Shown: positions 7,113 through 15,860 of the stretch, in pieces
How positions within the stretch are numbered: the stretch's first letter is position 1
How the letters are laid out: each line of letters begins with the position of its first letter
NCBI RefSeq assembly: GCF_030812475.1
Contig: NZ_JAUSSR010000002.1
Span: forward strand, 248,001 to 312,000
From: Pseudomonas lini
GTDB lineage: Bacteria > Pseudomonadota > Gammaproteobacteria > Pseudomonadales > Pseudomonadaceae
Length of the DNA stretch: 64,000 bases
Reading direction: 5' to 3'
The notes under the pieces: model-generated
What the model was told of the DNA's origin: nothing
The model's input: the letters and a program-made list of their open reading frames with translations, nothing else
The model's database searches: none
Position numbers and translations under genes: made by a program

Positions 7113-8102
7113 TCAATTCGCTTCAGGGCGCGGCTGTACTCCGAATTGCGGAACGATGTGAGTACCCAGCTCCTCTATGACTTCCGCAGCAGGGCGCTTT
7201 CCGTATTTGAGATTCAGGATAACGTGGTCCACTCCGATCTCCTCAAGCGACTCCAGCAAAAAACGGAGATGGTAGCGTCCAAGTTTGAACCCCAAATGAA
7301 TGCGAGTGGGCGGCGTAGACGGGTTCTCATCGAGGTCGATGTAGAGCGACTGAGTGAAGGGCTTATAGACGGGGCCACATTGCTTCATGACCTCCTGCCG
7401 CCAATCTTCCACGATCATTCGCTGCATGTTCGGAATGCGTGGATAGTTGATCCATCCGACGCTTTCGCGCGCGATCCAATCCAGTGACTGGCGGCTATTG
7501 CCGGTCACGAACATTGGAATGACTTGGGTTGTGGGTTTCGGAATGAGGTCTGCGCCCCGCATCTCACCACCGCTCCAGCGAATGGGCTCAAAGCTGGTGC
7601 TGTGGGCTCTGCGAATCACCTCGTAGTGCTCCCGAAAGATTTCTCCGCGCCTTTCGGGATCGACGCCGAAAGCCGAAAACTCCACAGGACGATCGCCAGA
7701 GGCGACCCCCAGTATCAAGCGACCTGCGCTCAACTGATCAACGCTAGCTGATGCCTTGGCCGTGTGCAAAGGATGGTGTACAGGGATGGCAATGGATGCG
7801 GTGCCAAGCGCTATCTCCGACGTATGGGCAGCCATGTAGCCCAGGTAAACCCAAGGGTCGAACAGTTGGCCAACATCGCCGAAGCCAGGGTCCCGAAGAG
7901 GCACGTCGCGAAACCAGAGTGCGCAGAAGCCCAGCGCCTCCGCTCGTTTGGCCAATTCGACCTGGTTGAGCATGCTCGGAGTGTCCCCATCGAAGGCCTC
8001 CAAAGGAAAGAACAATCCAAGGCTCAAATGCCCCTGAGTGAAGGTTCGGCTGAACCCTCGGTGCTGCTGATAAGGAATCGTACTCGGCCGATACATACTC
8101 AT
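7113..8102 (-). CDS. LLM-class flavin-dependent oxidoreductase
   Basis: This protein of about 329 residues belongs to the bacterial luciferase-like (LLM) TIM-barrel family, which uses reduced flavin. Family stretches include LAKRAEALGFCALWFRDVPL, ALGTASIAIPVHHPLHTAK, SAGRLILGVASGDRP and VIPMFVTGNSRQSLDWIA. The in-frame region upstream of 8102 is not part of this protein: it encodes the end of an old yellow enzyme. GAGGAAG sits just before ATG 8102, and the second ATG at 8096 is better spaced, so either may be used. A remnant of a similar gene lies at 18572-18712. Substrate unknown; the family includes alkane, sulfonate and aldehyde oxidising enzymes. Confidence 0.8.
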   Translation of the reverse strand: MSMYRPSTIPYQQHRGFSRTFTQGHLSLGLFFPLEAFDGDTPSMLNQVELAKRAEALGFCALWFRDVPLRDPGFGDVGQLFDPWVYLGYMAAHTSEIALGTASIAIPVHHPLHTAKASASVDQLSAGRLILGVASGDRPVEFSAFGVDPERRGEIFREHYEVIRRAHSTSFEPIRWSGGEMRGADLIPKPTTQVIPMFVTGNSRQSLDWIARESVGWINYPRIPNMQRMIVEDWRQEVMKQCGPVYKPFTQSLYIDLDENPSTPPTRIHLGFKLGRYHLRFLLESLEEIGVDHVILNLKYGKRPAAEVIEELGTHIVPQFGVQPRPEAN

Positions 8103-8165
8103 CTTCCTCAATGGGAGAAACGTGAACAGCGCCTGTTTAAGAGGTGCTGAGGCATCGGTCGCTTG

Positions 8166-8321
8166 GGAACGACAGGTGGGGTAATGGGTGTAGTCTTCGC
8201 CCGTTGCGCCGTACATGCTGGTCGGGTCGACCGGAGTGCGGGGCCAGTTGCTGGCAATACGCGCGGGCAGGTCCGGATTGGCATTGAGCGGACGGTCAAA
8301 ATAAATCAGATCGTTCCAACC
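8166..8321 (-). pseudogene. C-terminal fragment of an old yellow enzyme (NemA-like)
   Basis: The minus strand reads DRPLNANPDLPARIASNWPR then TPVDPTSMYGATGEDYTHYP, closely matching the C-terminus of the intact NemA-like gene at 15994-17118 (ANPDLPARIANDWPLNPVDP). The 5' part of the gene is absent. The frame stays open into the LLM gene downstream, which could mislead automated start calling. Confidence 0.75.
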
Positions 8322-8847
8322 CGATACATCGCCTGAGCAAAAGCATGGGGACCATCCAACAAGCGTAGGCGGCATTGCGGGGAACCGCCATGTTCGTCGT
8401 CCGTCTCGGTACCTGTCGCAGATGATTACACCGCAGTCTGGGCCTTGGGCGTCGTGATCGGCGCTCCGCGGGTTGCTATTGAGGACAGTCGTCAGGTCAG
8501 CCCGCTGAGCCTTTAGATACTCGACCGACAATTGTGTCCGGCCCCAGTCCTGAAATTCAGACGATAAGATAAATTTTCAGACCCCAACGCAGAACTCCAT
8601 TTCCCCAGGCAAGGCAATCCCTGCGCCTTTCTCACACAATCGGCTCTAACGCTATCGCGCTGCATAACAGAAACAGGTGCGATGAGCGACTTTGGAACTT
8701 GCATTAACAATATTAACTTGATGCAGGAGGGGCTAGGTATCGTCGATTTCTCGTGTTTAGCAGGATATTAAGAATAATAAAAACGCGCACCTGGAAAATT
8801 TTGCGTTGCTTCTATTACTTGAAAATAACAAATGGAGCGCTATATAA
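8322..8847. other. Intergenic region upstream of the OprD porin
   Basis: About 520 bp without a supported gene, apart from an open frame on the minus strand that is an extension of the OYE fragment. The right part (from about 8700) becomes AT-rich and should hold the porin promoter; no specific promoter is claimed. Confidence 0.35.
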
Positions 8848-10155
8848 GTGAGCAGAAAGAAAATTGCTGCAAGTTCGGTGTTTCTTAGTATCACCCTGAG
8901 TGCCCAGGCGCATGCTGACTTCCTAAGTGATAGTAAAGCCACCTTGGGAATGAGAAACTTCTACTTCAATAACGACAACCGCGATGGCATTGCCGCCCCT
9001 TCCAGAACCGAAGAATGGGCGCAGGGTTTCATGCTGGACTTCAAATCGGGCTATACCGACGGCATGGTTGGCTTTGGTGTCGATGGCCTCGGGTTGCTGG
9101 GGGTTACACTGGACAGCGGCCAAGGACGGCATGTCGGCAGCAGCATGATGCCTTCTGACAGTGACAACCGTGCCGTTGACGAGTGGAGCCGGCTGGGGCT
9201 GACCGGAAAAGTCAAAATGTCGAAAACTGAACTTCGCTACGGCACCTTGATTCCAAAACTCCCCATTCTGGTCGCCAACGATGGGCGCGTGCTTCCACAA
9301 ACCTTCGAGGGCGGTCAAATCACCTCGAGCGAGTTCAAGGGGCTGACCTTGACTGGAGGTCGGATCGAACACGCAACAGGACGTGGTTCGAGCGATCAGA
9401 CGGGGTTGGCCGTTGCTGGTGGTACGCGCGAAAGCAATCAGTTTGACTTCGCCGGGGGCGATTGGAACGTCACCAAGGATCTGACAGCTCAGTACTACTA
9501 CGCCAGCCTCGATAATTACTATACACAGCATTTTTTGGGATTAATTCACACCCTTGCTCTCTCGGACAATCAGTCCCTTAAAACCGACCTGCGCTACTTC
9601 AAAACTGACTCGTCAGGTGCAAATAGCTCCGGTACGTCAGGCTACAGAATGAGTGGCTACACCAAAAACGGTGATGGAGAGATCGACAACCGTACCTGGA
9701 GTGCCGCGTTGATTTATACACTAGGTGGCCACGCGATTACTGCGGGGTACCAAAGTGTGTCGGACGGCAGCAACTTCACTCAACTCAGCCAGGGTAGCCT
9801 GGTAGACAAGGGCGCCGGTGGAGCAAGCCTGTATCTGTATACCGACCGCCTGATCCAAACTTTCACCCGCGCAGGCGAGCGCACAGCTTTCGGTCAGTAT
9901 GCTTACGACTTCGCCGCTCTGGGTGTCCCTGGCCTGAAAGGATCGGTCATGTACCTCTCCGGCGATAACATTAAAACTACGTCAGGCGACAACCAAAAGG
10001 AATGGGAAAGAGACATTAGTCTGGACTACGTCCTTCAGTCGGGGGCGCTCAAAGGCGTCGGGTTCGGCTGGCGTAACGGCAAGTCCAACAGCGAAGCGGC
10101 TCGTAGCGTAGATCAGAATCGTGTTTTTGTAAGCTATAGCCTTCCGCTTCTCTAA
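8848..10155 (+). CDS. OprD-family outer-membrane porin
   Basis: This 435-residue porin starts with GTG, with GGAG about 10 nt upstream. A Sec signal peptide (positive SRKK, hydrophobic core, cleavage after AQAHA) is followed by the OprD-family start DFLSDSKATLGMRNFYFNND. The protein ends in a beta-strand with terminal leucine (VFVSYSLPLL), as expected for an 18-stranded outer-membrane barrel. OprD members admit small carboxylates, amino acids or aromatics; the substrate is not evident here. It stands alone between an LLM gene and the ADH/XenA operon, and is related to the second porin at 52725-54092. Confidence 0.88.
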   Translation: MSRKKIAASSVFLSITLSAQAHADFLSDSKATLGMRNFYFNNDNRDGIAAPSRTEEWAQGFMLDFKSGYTDGMVGFGVDGLGLLGVTLDSGQGRHVGSSMMPSDSDNRAVDEWSRLGLTGKVKMSKTELRYGTLIPKLPILVANDGRVLPQTFEGGQITSSEFKGLTLTGGRIEHATGRGSSDQTGLAVAGGTRESNQFDFAGGDWNVTKDLTAQYYYASLDNYYTQHFLGLIHTLALSDNQSLKTDLRYFKTDSSGANSSGTSGYRMSGYTKNGDGEIDNRTWSAALIYTLGGHAITAGYQSVSDGSNFTQLSQGSLVDKGAGGASLYLYTDRLIQTFTRAGERTAFGQYAYDFAALGVPGLKGSVMYLSGDNIKTTSGDNQKEWERDISLDYVLQSGALKGVGFGWRNGKSNSEAARSVDQNRVFVSYSLPLL

Positions 10156-10219
10156 CTATTGTCATGAGCGGTGAATTCCCAGCTTTGTTTTTGTTTACAG
10201 AGCTAATGATGGACTCAGT

Positions 10220-10402
10220 CGTCTTGTTCCACTTGAAGAGCTTGGCAAGCGCTGCGGGCGCTGAGACCTGGAACTGATGGCTGACCTCTTTGGGCGTTAA
10301 TCCCTCCGCCAATAACAGCAGAATTTTGGCCCGCAGCCCAAGACGTTGCCCCAGCCAGCCCATCCGCGACCAGCCTTGTAGTGTGGCGTGGTCAAATCGC
10401 AT
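10220..10402 (-). pseudogene. Helix-turn-helix fragment, possibly from an IS630-type transposase
   Basis: The minus strand encodes GLRAKILLLLAEGLTPKEVS followed by a second helix QFQVSAPAALAKLFKW. This arrangement resembles the N-terminal helix-turn-helix of IS630-type transposases (LRA.I.LLLAEG...KEIA). The rest of such a protein is absent. Identity is uncertain. Confidence 0.25.
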
Positions 10403-10438
10403 TAAAACGAATGGGGCGGCGGGTTTGTCTACACCCTC

Positions 10439-11458
10439 TTAGAAGCCTTCCAGCACGACCTTGCCCTTCGCCTTGCCGCTTTCCAGCAGAGCATGGGCAC
10501 GACGAAGATTTTCTGCGCTGATGCGCCCGTAGTTGTCGCCAACGGTGGTGCGCAAGTCACCCGCATCAATGCGCCGCGAAACTTCGTTGAGGATGTTGTG
10601 CTGCTCCTGCATGTCCTCTGTCTCGTAAAGCGAGCGGGTGTACATCAGCTCCCAGTGCAACGACAGGCTCTTGCGCTTGAGCGGTACGGCGTCCAGCGTG
10701 GCCGGGTCATCGATCAGGCCCAGCTTGCCCTGAGGCTTCAGTGATTCGATGATTTGCTCGTAGTGCCGATCGGTCTGGGTCAGGCTAGCGACATGGCTGA
10801 CTTGTGCGATACCGATGCGCTTGAGCTCCTCGCTGAGTGGCTTGGTATGGTCGATGACATGATGCGCACCAAGCTCGGTGACCCAGGTCTGGGTTTCAGG
10901 GCGCGAAGCCGTACCAATGATCGTCAACCCGGTTAGCTGACGCGCCAGCTGAGTCAGGATTGAACCCACCCCGCCTGCAGCGCCGATGATCAGCAGCGTT
11001 TCGCCCCGGTCGGTGGTATCGCGTGCAACACCGAGGCGATCAAACAGTAATTCCCAAGCGGTCAAGGAAGTCAGTGGCAATGCCGCAGCCTTGCTGAAAT
11101 CCAGCGACTGGGGCATTGAGCCGACGATACGCTCGTCCACCAGTTGCAGCTCACTGTTGCTGCCCGGGCGGATCAGCGATCCGGCGTACCAGACCTTGTC
11201 ACCGGGCTTGAATAGCGTCACGTCGCTGCCGACCGACTTGACCACGCCGGCAGCGTCCCAACCGAGGATGCGCGGCTGGCTTTCGTCCTCGTGCGGTACG
11301 TAGCCCTGCCGCACCTTGGTATCGACAGGATTGACCGATACGGCCTTTACCTCTACGAGCAAGTCGCGCGGCCCCGGCACTGGCTCGGGAATATCGATCT
11401 CCACCAAGGCGTCGGGATGTTCAATAGGCAGGCATTTGAAGTGTGCAATGGCTTTCAT
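10439..11458 (-). CDS. Zinc-type alcohol dehydrogenase-like / quinone oxidoreductase
   Basis: This 339-residue medium-chain dehydrogenase has a GroES-like N-terminus (VKAVSVNPVDTKVRQGY, then LGWDAAGVV.SVG) and an NADPH Rossmann motif LIIGAAGGVGSILTQLARQ. It lacks the catalytic zinc ligands of true ADHs and belongs to the quinone-reductase/enoyl-reductase branch that reduces alpha,beta-unsaturated carbonyls. GAGGA precedes ATG 11458, and the longer frame upstream is discarded. It follows the ABM gene by 10 bp and XenA by about 500 bp on the same strand, so it is likely part of an electrophile-detoxification operon. A fragment of a paralogue lies at 6806-6931. Confidence 0.82.
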   Translation of the reverse strand: MKAIAHFKCLPIEHPDALVEIDIPEPVPGPRDLLVEVKAVSVNPVDTKVRQGYVPHEDESQPRILGWDAAGVVKSVGSDVTLFKPGDKVWYAGSLIRPGSNSELQLVDERIVGSMPQSLDFSKAAALPLTSLTAWELLFDRLGVARDTTDRGETLLIIGAAGGVGSILTQLARQLTGLTIIGTASRPETQTWVTELGAHHVIDHTKPLSEELKRIGIAQVSHVASLTQTDRHYEQIIESLKPQGKLGLIDDPATLDAVPLKRKSLSLHWELMYTRSLYETEDMQEQHNILNEVSRRIDAGDLRTTVGDNYGRISAENLRRAHALLESGKAKGKVVLEGF

Positions 11459-11468
11459 TCGAAGATCC

Positions 11469-11762
11469 TCAGGAGATGCGATACATTTTCGTGATGGTGA
11501 GCTTTTCAGCAGCACGTTCGATGAAAGGGAGCGCTGCCTGAAAATGCGGTGTCGCTTCGTGATCAGTCAGCGCCGCTTCGTCCCGCCACTGCTCGATCAT
11601 GTGGAAAGTGCGAGCCTGCTCGGCATCACGATGGAAGTCGTACTGGATACAGTCCGCTTCGCCTCGGCTTGGGCCTTGCAGGCCCTGCAGCGTTTGCTCG
11701 AACTCGGCTTCGAAGCCGGCCTTGGCGACCAAGGTGGCAATCAGTGTCAGAGGGGTGGTCAT
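11469..11762 (-). CDS. Antibiotic-biosynthesis-monooxygenase (ABM) domain protein
   Basis: This 97-residue single-domain dimeric alpha-beta barrel protein has the ABM pattern TLIATLVAKAGFEAEFEQTL, YDFHRDAEQARTFHMIEQW and FQAALPFIERAAEKLTI. Members oxidise quinol or anthrone-like compounds without cofactors, or act in small-molecule stress. AGGAGG precedes ATG 11762, a strong ribosome site. It is tightly coupled to the downstream quinone-reductase-like gene (10-bp gap), suggesting joint handling of a quinone or enone. Confidence 0.75.
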   Translation of the reverse strand: MTTPLTLIATLVAKAGFEAEFEQTLQGLQGPSRGEADCIQYDFHRDAEQARTFHMIEQWRDEAALTDHEATPHFQAALPFIERAAEKLTITKMYRIS

Positions 11763-11951
11763 CAAACCTCCTGTCTGTGTGCGATATAAAGAGGGAGCGC
11801 ATTGGCTGGCACGGAGTATCGAAGATGTCCATGCCGGCCATGCGGCCAAAAACCTGAATCCGGGTGAGAGCGCGACAACAATCTTGCCCGCTTGGGCATT
11901 CGACCAAGTTGATAGCCCTAAGGCCATGCGAGCGCCCTCGCTCCGGCGGGA

Positions 11952-13043
11952 TCACCTGTAGCGTTCAAGCCAATGGGCATAGGGAGCGGGCAGGGTCCAG
12001 GCAGCACGCTCTACACCCAGCGCCTGGGCGGCTGAATAGGACCAGTTGGGATTGCCCAGGTGCGCCCGGCCAATCATCGCCAGGTCCAGTTGACCACTCT
12101 TCACCGCTTCTTCGGCGACGCTCGGCGTGCCGAAGCCCCATGCCGAGGCCACCGCAATCCCCGCCTCGCGCCGTACACGCTGGGTAACTTCGCCCATGAA
12201 ACCGGGGGCCCAAGGAATGTTGGATTCAGGGATGGTGAACCCGATACTGACGCTGAGTAAGTCCAATCCACCGTCCTTGAAACGACGTGTCAGTTCGATA
12301 GCCTCTGACAAGGTCTGTTCATCCCGACCGTCGTATTCGATGACACCCAGACGAGCGGTCAGCGGCAAGTGCTCTGGCCATACTTCGCGAACCGCCGCCA
12401 GTGTTTCCAGCAGAAAGCGGCTACGGTTATCGAAATTTCCGCCATAGGCGTCGTCACGAAGGTTGGAGTGTTCAGAGAGGAATGACTGGGCCAGATAGCC
12501 ATGGGCGAAATGCAGTTCCAACCACTCGAAGCCGGCTTCACGTGCACGGCGAGCGGCGGAGACAAAATCCTCGCGCACTCGGGCGATATCCTCCAGCGTC
12601 ATGGCTTTCGGCTGCTTGGCGAGATGAGCGCCAAAGGCAACAGCCGACGGGGCGATGGTCTGCCAGCCACGCAAATCATCCTCGCCGATATGATCGTCAC
12701 CTTCCCAAGGACGGTTCGCACTAGCCTTGCGCCCCGCGTGGGCAATCTGGATACCTGGCACTGCGCCGGCAGCCTTGATCGATTGCACCACCGGCACGAA
12801 GGCACGAGCGAGCTCATCATTCCAGATACCAGCGCAGCCAGGCGTGATCCGTCCTTCGGGTGACACGGCGGTCGCCTCGACAACCACCAGTCCCGCCCCG
12901 CCACGCGCGAGGGTGGCATAGTGCACAGTGTGCCAATCGTTGATCAGGCCATCATTGGCCGAGTACATGCACATGGGGGGAATCGCGATCCGGTTGCGAA
13001 GGGAGACATCCTTGAGCGTGAAAGGTTGGAACAGTGCAGACAT
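11952..13043 (-). CDS. xenA: XenA-type NADPH ene-reductase (xenobiotic reductase A)
   Basis: This 363-residue old yellow enzyme of the YqjM/XenA class is FMN-dependent, cytoplasmic, and reduces activated C=C bonds, nitrate esters and quinones. Cys25 (IPPMCMY) modulates flavin potential in this class. The H178-x-x-H181 pair (LHFAHGYL) binds the substrate carbonyl. The C-terminal motif (WTLPAPYAHWLERYR) is typical of Pseudomonas XenA, and length matches. It is divergent from an ArsR-family regulator with a palindromic operator in the 70-bp gap, so repression by that protein is likely. The downstream ABM and ADH genes may share its transcript. Confidence 0.88.
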   Translation of the reverse strand: MSALFQPFTLKDVSLRNRIAIPPMCMYSANDGLINDWHTVHYATLARGGAGLVVVEATAVSPEGRITPGCAGIWNDELARAFVPVVQSIKAAGAVPGIQIAHAGRKASANRPWEGDDHIGEDDLRGWQTIAPSAVAFGAHLAKQPKAMTLEDIARVREDFVSAARRAREAGFEWLELHFAHGYLAQSFLSEHSNLRDDAYGGNFDNRSRFLLETLAAVREVWPEHLPLTARLGVIEYDGRDEQTLSEAIELTRRFKDGGLDLLSVSIGFTIPESNIPWAPGFMGEVTQRVRREAGIAVASAWGFGTPSVAEEAVKSGQLDLAMIGRAHLGNPNWSYSAAQALGVERAAWTLPAPYAHWLERYR

Positions 13044-13076
13044 CAGGTTTTTTCTCCGAGGGATACTATTACTGTT

Positions 13077-13094
13077 GTTCGATAATATTCGAAC
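13077..13094. promoter_or_regulatory. Palindromic operator between xenA and arsR-type gene
   Basis: GTTCGATAATATTCGAAC has perfect 6-bp arms GTTCGA/TCGAAC around an AT-rich centre. It lies in the short divergent intergenic region, where promoters of both genes must be. It is a good candidate binding site for the adjacent ArsR-family protein. Inference from position and symmetry. Confidence 0.55.
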
Positions 13095-13114
13095 TATTGA
13101 CCTAGAGCAAACCC

Positions 13115-13432
13115 GTGTATGATTCGCTCATGCGCCCCTTCAAACACCTTCCTCTCAGCGAATTCGTTCTTGAGCGTCTGTTTTACGCCTTGAGCGACCC
13201 TGTACGCCTGGAGATTGTCCGGCGCCTCGCCGAGCTGGGAGAGGCCAGCTGCGGCGACCTGGACGGTGGCCGCGCGAAGTCCACCATGTCCCATCATTTT
13301 CGGGTGCTGCGAGATGCCGGCTTGGTTCAAACCCAGACCATCGGCACGACCCACATGAACTCGTTGCGTAGAGAAGACTTGAGTAACCGTTTTCCGGGCC
13401 TGCTGGAAACGATCCTGTCCCAGCACGACTAA
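13115..13432 (+). CDS. ArsR-family winged-helix repressor
   Basis: This 105-residue protein has the ArsR winged-helix pattern ALSDPVRLEIVRRLAELGEA, SCGDLDGGRAKSTMSHHFRVL and LRDAGLVQTQTIGTTHMNSL. No classical CxCxxC metal site is visible, so it probably senses a redox or electrophilic signal rather than arsenic. The GTG at 13115 has GAG 7 nt upstream; ATG 13130 is an alternative start. It is divergent from xenA and convergent with the next ADH gene, whose 3' end it overlaps by 4 bp. Confidence 0.82.
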   Translation: MYDSLMRPFKHLPLSEFVLERLFYALSDPVRLEIVRRLAELGEASCGDLDGGRAKSTMSHHFRVLRDAGLVQTQTIGTTHMNSLRREDLSNRFPGLLETILSQHD

Positions 13433-14427
13433 GCCTGTCGCTCAATGACGACTTTGCCAATGGCACGGCCTGACTCAAGGCGATCATGTGCCGCGCTGAC
13501 ACCCGTAGCAGTGAAGTCATGGCGCTCATCGATCAGTGGTTTAACCAGGCCGCGATCAACCAGTGCGGCCAGTCTTTGCAGGATCTCGCCATGGTGCTTG
13601 CGGCCTTCGTTATGAATGATCGAAATAGCCATGAATACAAAGTCGAGTCTCAATGCCTTAAAGTGCATTTCGGTCAGATCGTAGCTGTCGTAACCGATGA
13701 TCGAGACAACATGGCCCTTAAGCTTCGCGGCTTTCAGTGAGTTTTCTAAGACCTCACCGCCCAAGGTATCGAAGACCGTATCGAATCCTTTTCCTTCGGT
13801 GATTCGCTGACTGTATTCCTGGGGCGTCTCGCTGTTATAAAAAATAATCTCATCGGCGCCCAGTTGACGGGCAATTTCCGCTTTTTCTGGCGTTGAAACC
13901 GTCGTCGATACCCTGGCCCCCAGGACCTTGGCCAATTGAATGCCTATGTGCCCAACACCACCGGTGCCACCATGCACCAAGACGTTGTCATTGGGTTTGA
14001 TCGAGGCTCGGTCGATCAGCGCCTCCCAGGCCGTAATTGCCACGAGCGGCAAGCTGGCTGCTTCGCCAAAAGAGAGCGACTTGGGTTTTAGAGCAAGCAT
14101 CTCAGCATCGGCCTCCATCTGATCTGCCAGCGCACCGGGAATCCCCACGATGCCGCCGAAACAGCCATAGACTTCATCGCCTACGTTAAAGCGGGTCACA
14201 CCAGCACCAACGGAGCTGGCCACCCCTGAAACATCGATGTGAAGAATTGCCGGAAAAGTCAGACCGGCCGTACCTTCGCTGCCCCGACGAATTTTCGTGT
14301 CCACTGGATTCACGCTTGTCGCCCGCACGTCGATAATCACATGACCTGGGCGGGCAACGGGGTTTTCCGTATTAATTTCTACAAAAAGGTCTGAGTTACC
14401 ATGCTGATTTATCACAATGGCTTTCAA
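13429..14427 (-). CDS. Quinone oxidoreductase-like zinc-independent MDR enzyme
   Basis: This 332-residue medium-chain reductase starts with MKAIVINQHGNSDLF and carries VDTKIRRGSEG and the NADPH-binding motif VLVHGGTGGVGHIGIQLAK. It belongs to the NADPH:quinone oxidoreductase branch that reduces quinones or enones. It is divergent from a LysR regulator, with a 27-bp palindrome in the gap. It does not appear to be in operon with other genes; its 3' end overlaps the convergent ArsR gene. It probably works with the nearby XenA and ADH enzymes on reactive carbonyls. Confidence 0.83.
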   Translation of the reverse strand: MKAIVINQHGNSDLFVEINTENPVARPGHVIIDVRATSVNPVDTKIRRGSEGTAGLTFPAILHIDVSGVASSVGAGVTRFNVGDEVYGCFGGIVGIPGALADQMEADAEMLALKPKSLSFGEAASLPLVAITAWEALIDRASIKPNDNVLVHGGTGGVGHIGIQLAKVLGARVSTTVSTPEKAEIARQLGADEIIFYNSETPQEYSQRITEGKGFDTVFDTLGGEVLENSLKAAKLKGHVVSIIGYDSYDLTEMHFKALRLDFVFMAISIIHNEGRKHHGEILQRLAALVDRGLVKPLIDERHDFTATGVSAAHDRLESGRAIGKVVIERQA

Positions 14428-14459
14428 GGCTTAAACTCCGAGGAACAATAGGCCAACAA

Positions 14460-14486
14460 ATTTATCATCAGTAATATGGGATAAAT
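14460..14486. promoter_or_regulatory. LysR-type operator between the quinone oxidoreductase and LysR genes
   Basis: ATTTATC at 14460-14466 and GATAAAT at 14480-14486 form a perfect 7-bp inverted repeat with a 13-bp spacer. This fits the T-N11-A architecture of LysR-type sites. It lies in the 103-bp divergent gap. Binding by the adjacent regulator is inferred. Confidence 0.5.
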
Positions 14487-14530
14487 ACGCTAGAATTATT
14501 GAATCTTTCGGTCCTTTTGGTTGGTAATAA

Positions 14531-15418
14531 ATGCTGGATTCCATTGATGAATTGCGGTTGTTTATTGCTATTTTCGAGGAGGGTTCCATCCGCGCAGCGT
14601 CCGAACGAATGGGGATGACTGCCGCAGGCGCAAGCAAGCGTCTTCTGGCCCTTGAAGACAGCGTTGGTCGGAGACTTTTTAACCGCACCACCCGCAAGCT
14701 AAGTCCCACTTCGGACGGTGAGAAGCTTTATCAACACGCACTAAGCATCCTGGAAAGCGTCGAAAAAGCGGAGCGAGGATTTTTCCAGAAAACCGAGATT
14801 ACCGGTCATCTACGCATAACCGCTTCCGCAACATTTGCCCAAGGTTATTTATCGAGCGTCGTGAGCAGTTATCTCAAACGCTACCCGGGCGTTATCGTTG
14901 ATTTACACCCGACAGATCAACTGGTTGATTTGGCCGCCCATGGTACCGACCTTGCGATTCGGCACGGAGTAATGGCCGATTCATCCCTGATCGCGCAGAG
15001 GATTTCTGCGTCCCGACGTCTGATTTGCGCCGCCCCCCAATTTTGGGAAAAACAGGGTATGCCTACCTCTCCAAAAGACTTAACCACGCTGGACGGCCTC
15101 ATCGTCGGAAAAGATTCCAGTTGGACCATGTCCCGAGGAGGCGTTAAAAAAACATGCAAAATACGCAACCGTTTTTCATCCAGTTTGGGGGAAGTGGTTC
15201 GCCAGATGGCAATAGATGGGCATGGAGTAGCGCTGCTGATGGACTGGCATATACGAGATGATCTTGATTCAGGAAAGCTGGTGGAGGCATTTTCCGATTG
15301 GGCCATTGAGCCGCCGGTGGGAATCTATGCGGTATACCCTTCAAGAGAAAACATCGCTCCGACTGTTCTCAGTTTTGTTGCTCATCTCAAAGAGTGGGTC
15401 GCGGCCCACCCCGTTTAA
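14531..15418 (+). CDS. LysR-family transcriptional regulator
   Basis: This 295-residue regulator has an N-terminal helix-turn-helix (IRAASERMGMTAAGASKRLL, then LEDSVGRRLFNRTTRKLSPT) and a LysR substrate domain (HLRITASATFAQGYLSSVVS, LAIRHGVMADSSLIAQRI). It is divergent from the quinone-oxidoreductase gene and very likely controls it through the ATTTATC palindrome. The inducer is unknown. The CrgA-like subgroup to which this type belongs often controls reductases of reactive carbonyls. Confidence 0.88.
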   Translation: MLDSIDELRLFIAIFEEGSIRAASERMGMTAAGASKRLLALEDSVGRRLFNRTTRKLSPTSDGEKLYQHALSILESVEKAERGFFQKTEITGHLRITASATFAQGYLSSVVSSYLKRYPGVIVDLHPTDQLVDLAAHGTDLAIRHGVMADSSLIAQRISASRRLICAAPQFWEKQGMPTSPKDLTTLDGLIVGKDSSWTMSRGGVKKTCKIRNRFSSSLGEVVRQMAIDGHGVALLMDWHIRDDLDSGKLVEAFSDWAIEPPVGIYAVYPSRENIAPTVLSFVAHLKEWVAAHPV

Positions 15419-15514
15419 ACTGAGCGCTGATGGGCGACAATCCACCTTTTGAAGCGCTTTCGTTAAGGGAAAGCTTTGGGCGCCGCCGGTAAACGGTCCT
15501 CGGGTAGCCTGGAC

Positions 15515-15820
15515 CTAGATCTTTTCTTGCAGCGCTTTGAAAAAGGCATCGATATTTTCGTCGTGACGTTTGTAATAGGTCCAAGGGCCTATCCGCTGCG
15601 AGGTTACCAGGTGCGCGCGCTGCAGGGTTGTGAGGTAAAGCGATGTAGTGGACTGCGAAAGGCCTGTGCGCTCCTGGATGATGCTGACGCACACGCCTAC
15701 TGTTTCCGGGTCGACTTCCTGCTCGGGAAAGTTCGTCCTGGGATCCTTGAGCCAATTGAGGATGTCAAGGCGCGTCGGGTTCGCCAAGGCTTTCAGGGCT
15801 TCGTTGATGTCAATGTTCAT
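15515..15820 (-). CDS. ArsR-family repressor, likely of the NemA-like gene
   Basis: This 101-residue winged-helix protein reads INEALKALANPTRLDILNWL, then VCVSIIQERTGLSQSTTSLY and LQRAHLVTSQRIGPWTYYKR. The frame extends far upstream, but the ATG at 15820 matches the start of ArsR proteins of this type. It follows the NemA-like ene-reductase on the same strand with a 173-bp gap that contains GATAT repeats; a similar repeat stands upstream of the ene-reductase. It probably controls both. No CxC metal site is visible. Confidence 0.78.
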   Translation of the reverse strand: MNIDINEALKALANPTRLDILNWLKDPRTNFPEQEVDPETVGVCVSIIQERTGLSQSTTSLYLTTLQRAHLVTSQRIGPWTYYKRHDENIDAFFKALQEKI

Positions 15821-15843
15821 AAAATTGGTGATACCTGTTTTTC

Positions 15844-15860
15844 GCGATATTGCGATATCT
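15844..15860. promoter_or_regulatory. GCGATAT repeats upstream of the ArsR gene
   Basis: GCGATATTGCGATATC contains two GCGATAT copies 9 bp apart, 24 bp upstream of the arsR-type start. The same GCGATATC core occurs upstream of the NemA-like gene at 17282-17306. Shared operator for the ArsR protein is inferred. Confidence 0.45.

Noticed and set aside
8103..8531. N-terminal extension of the LLM oxidoreductase
   Set aside because: It encodes the C-terminus of an old yellow enzyme in frame; the LLM family begins at 8102 or 8096.
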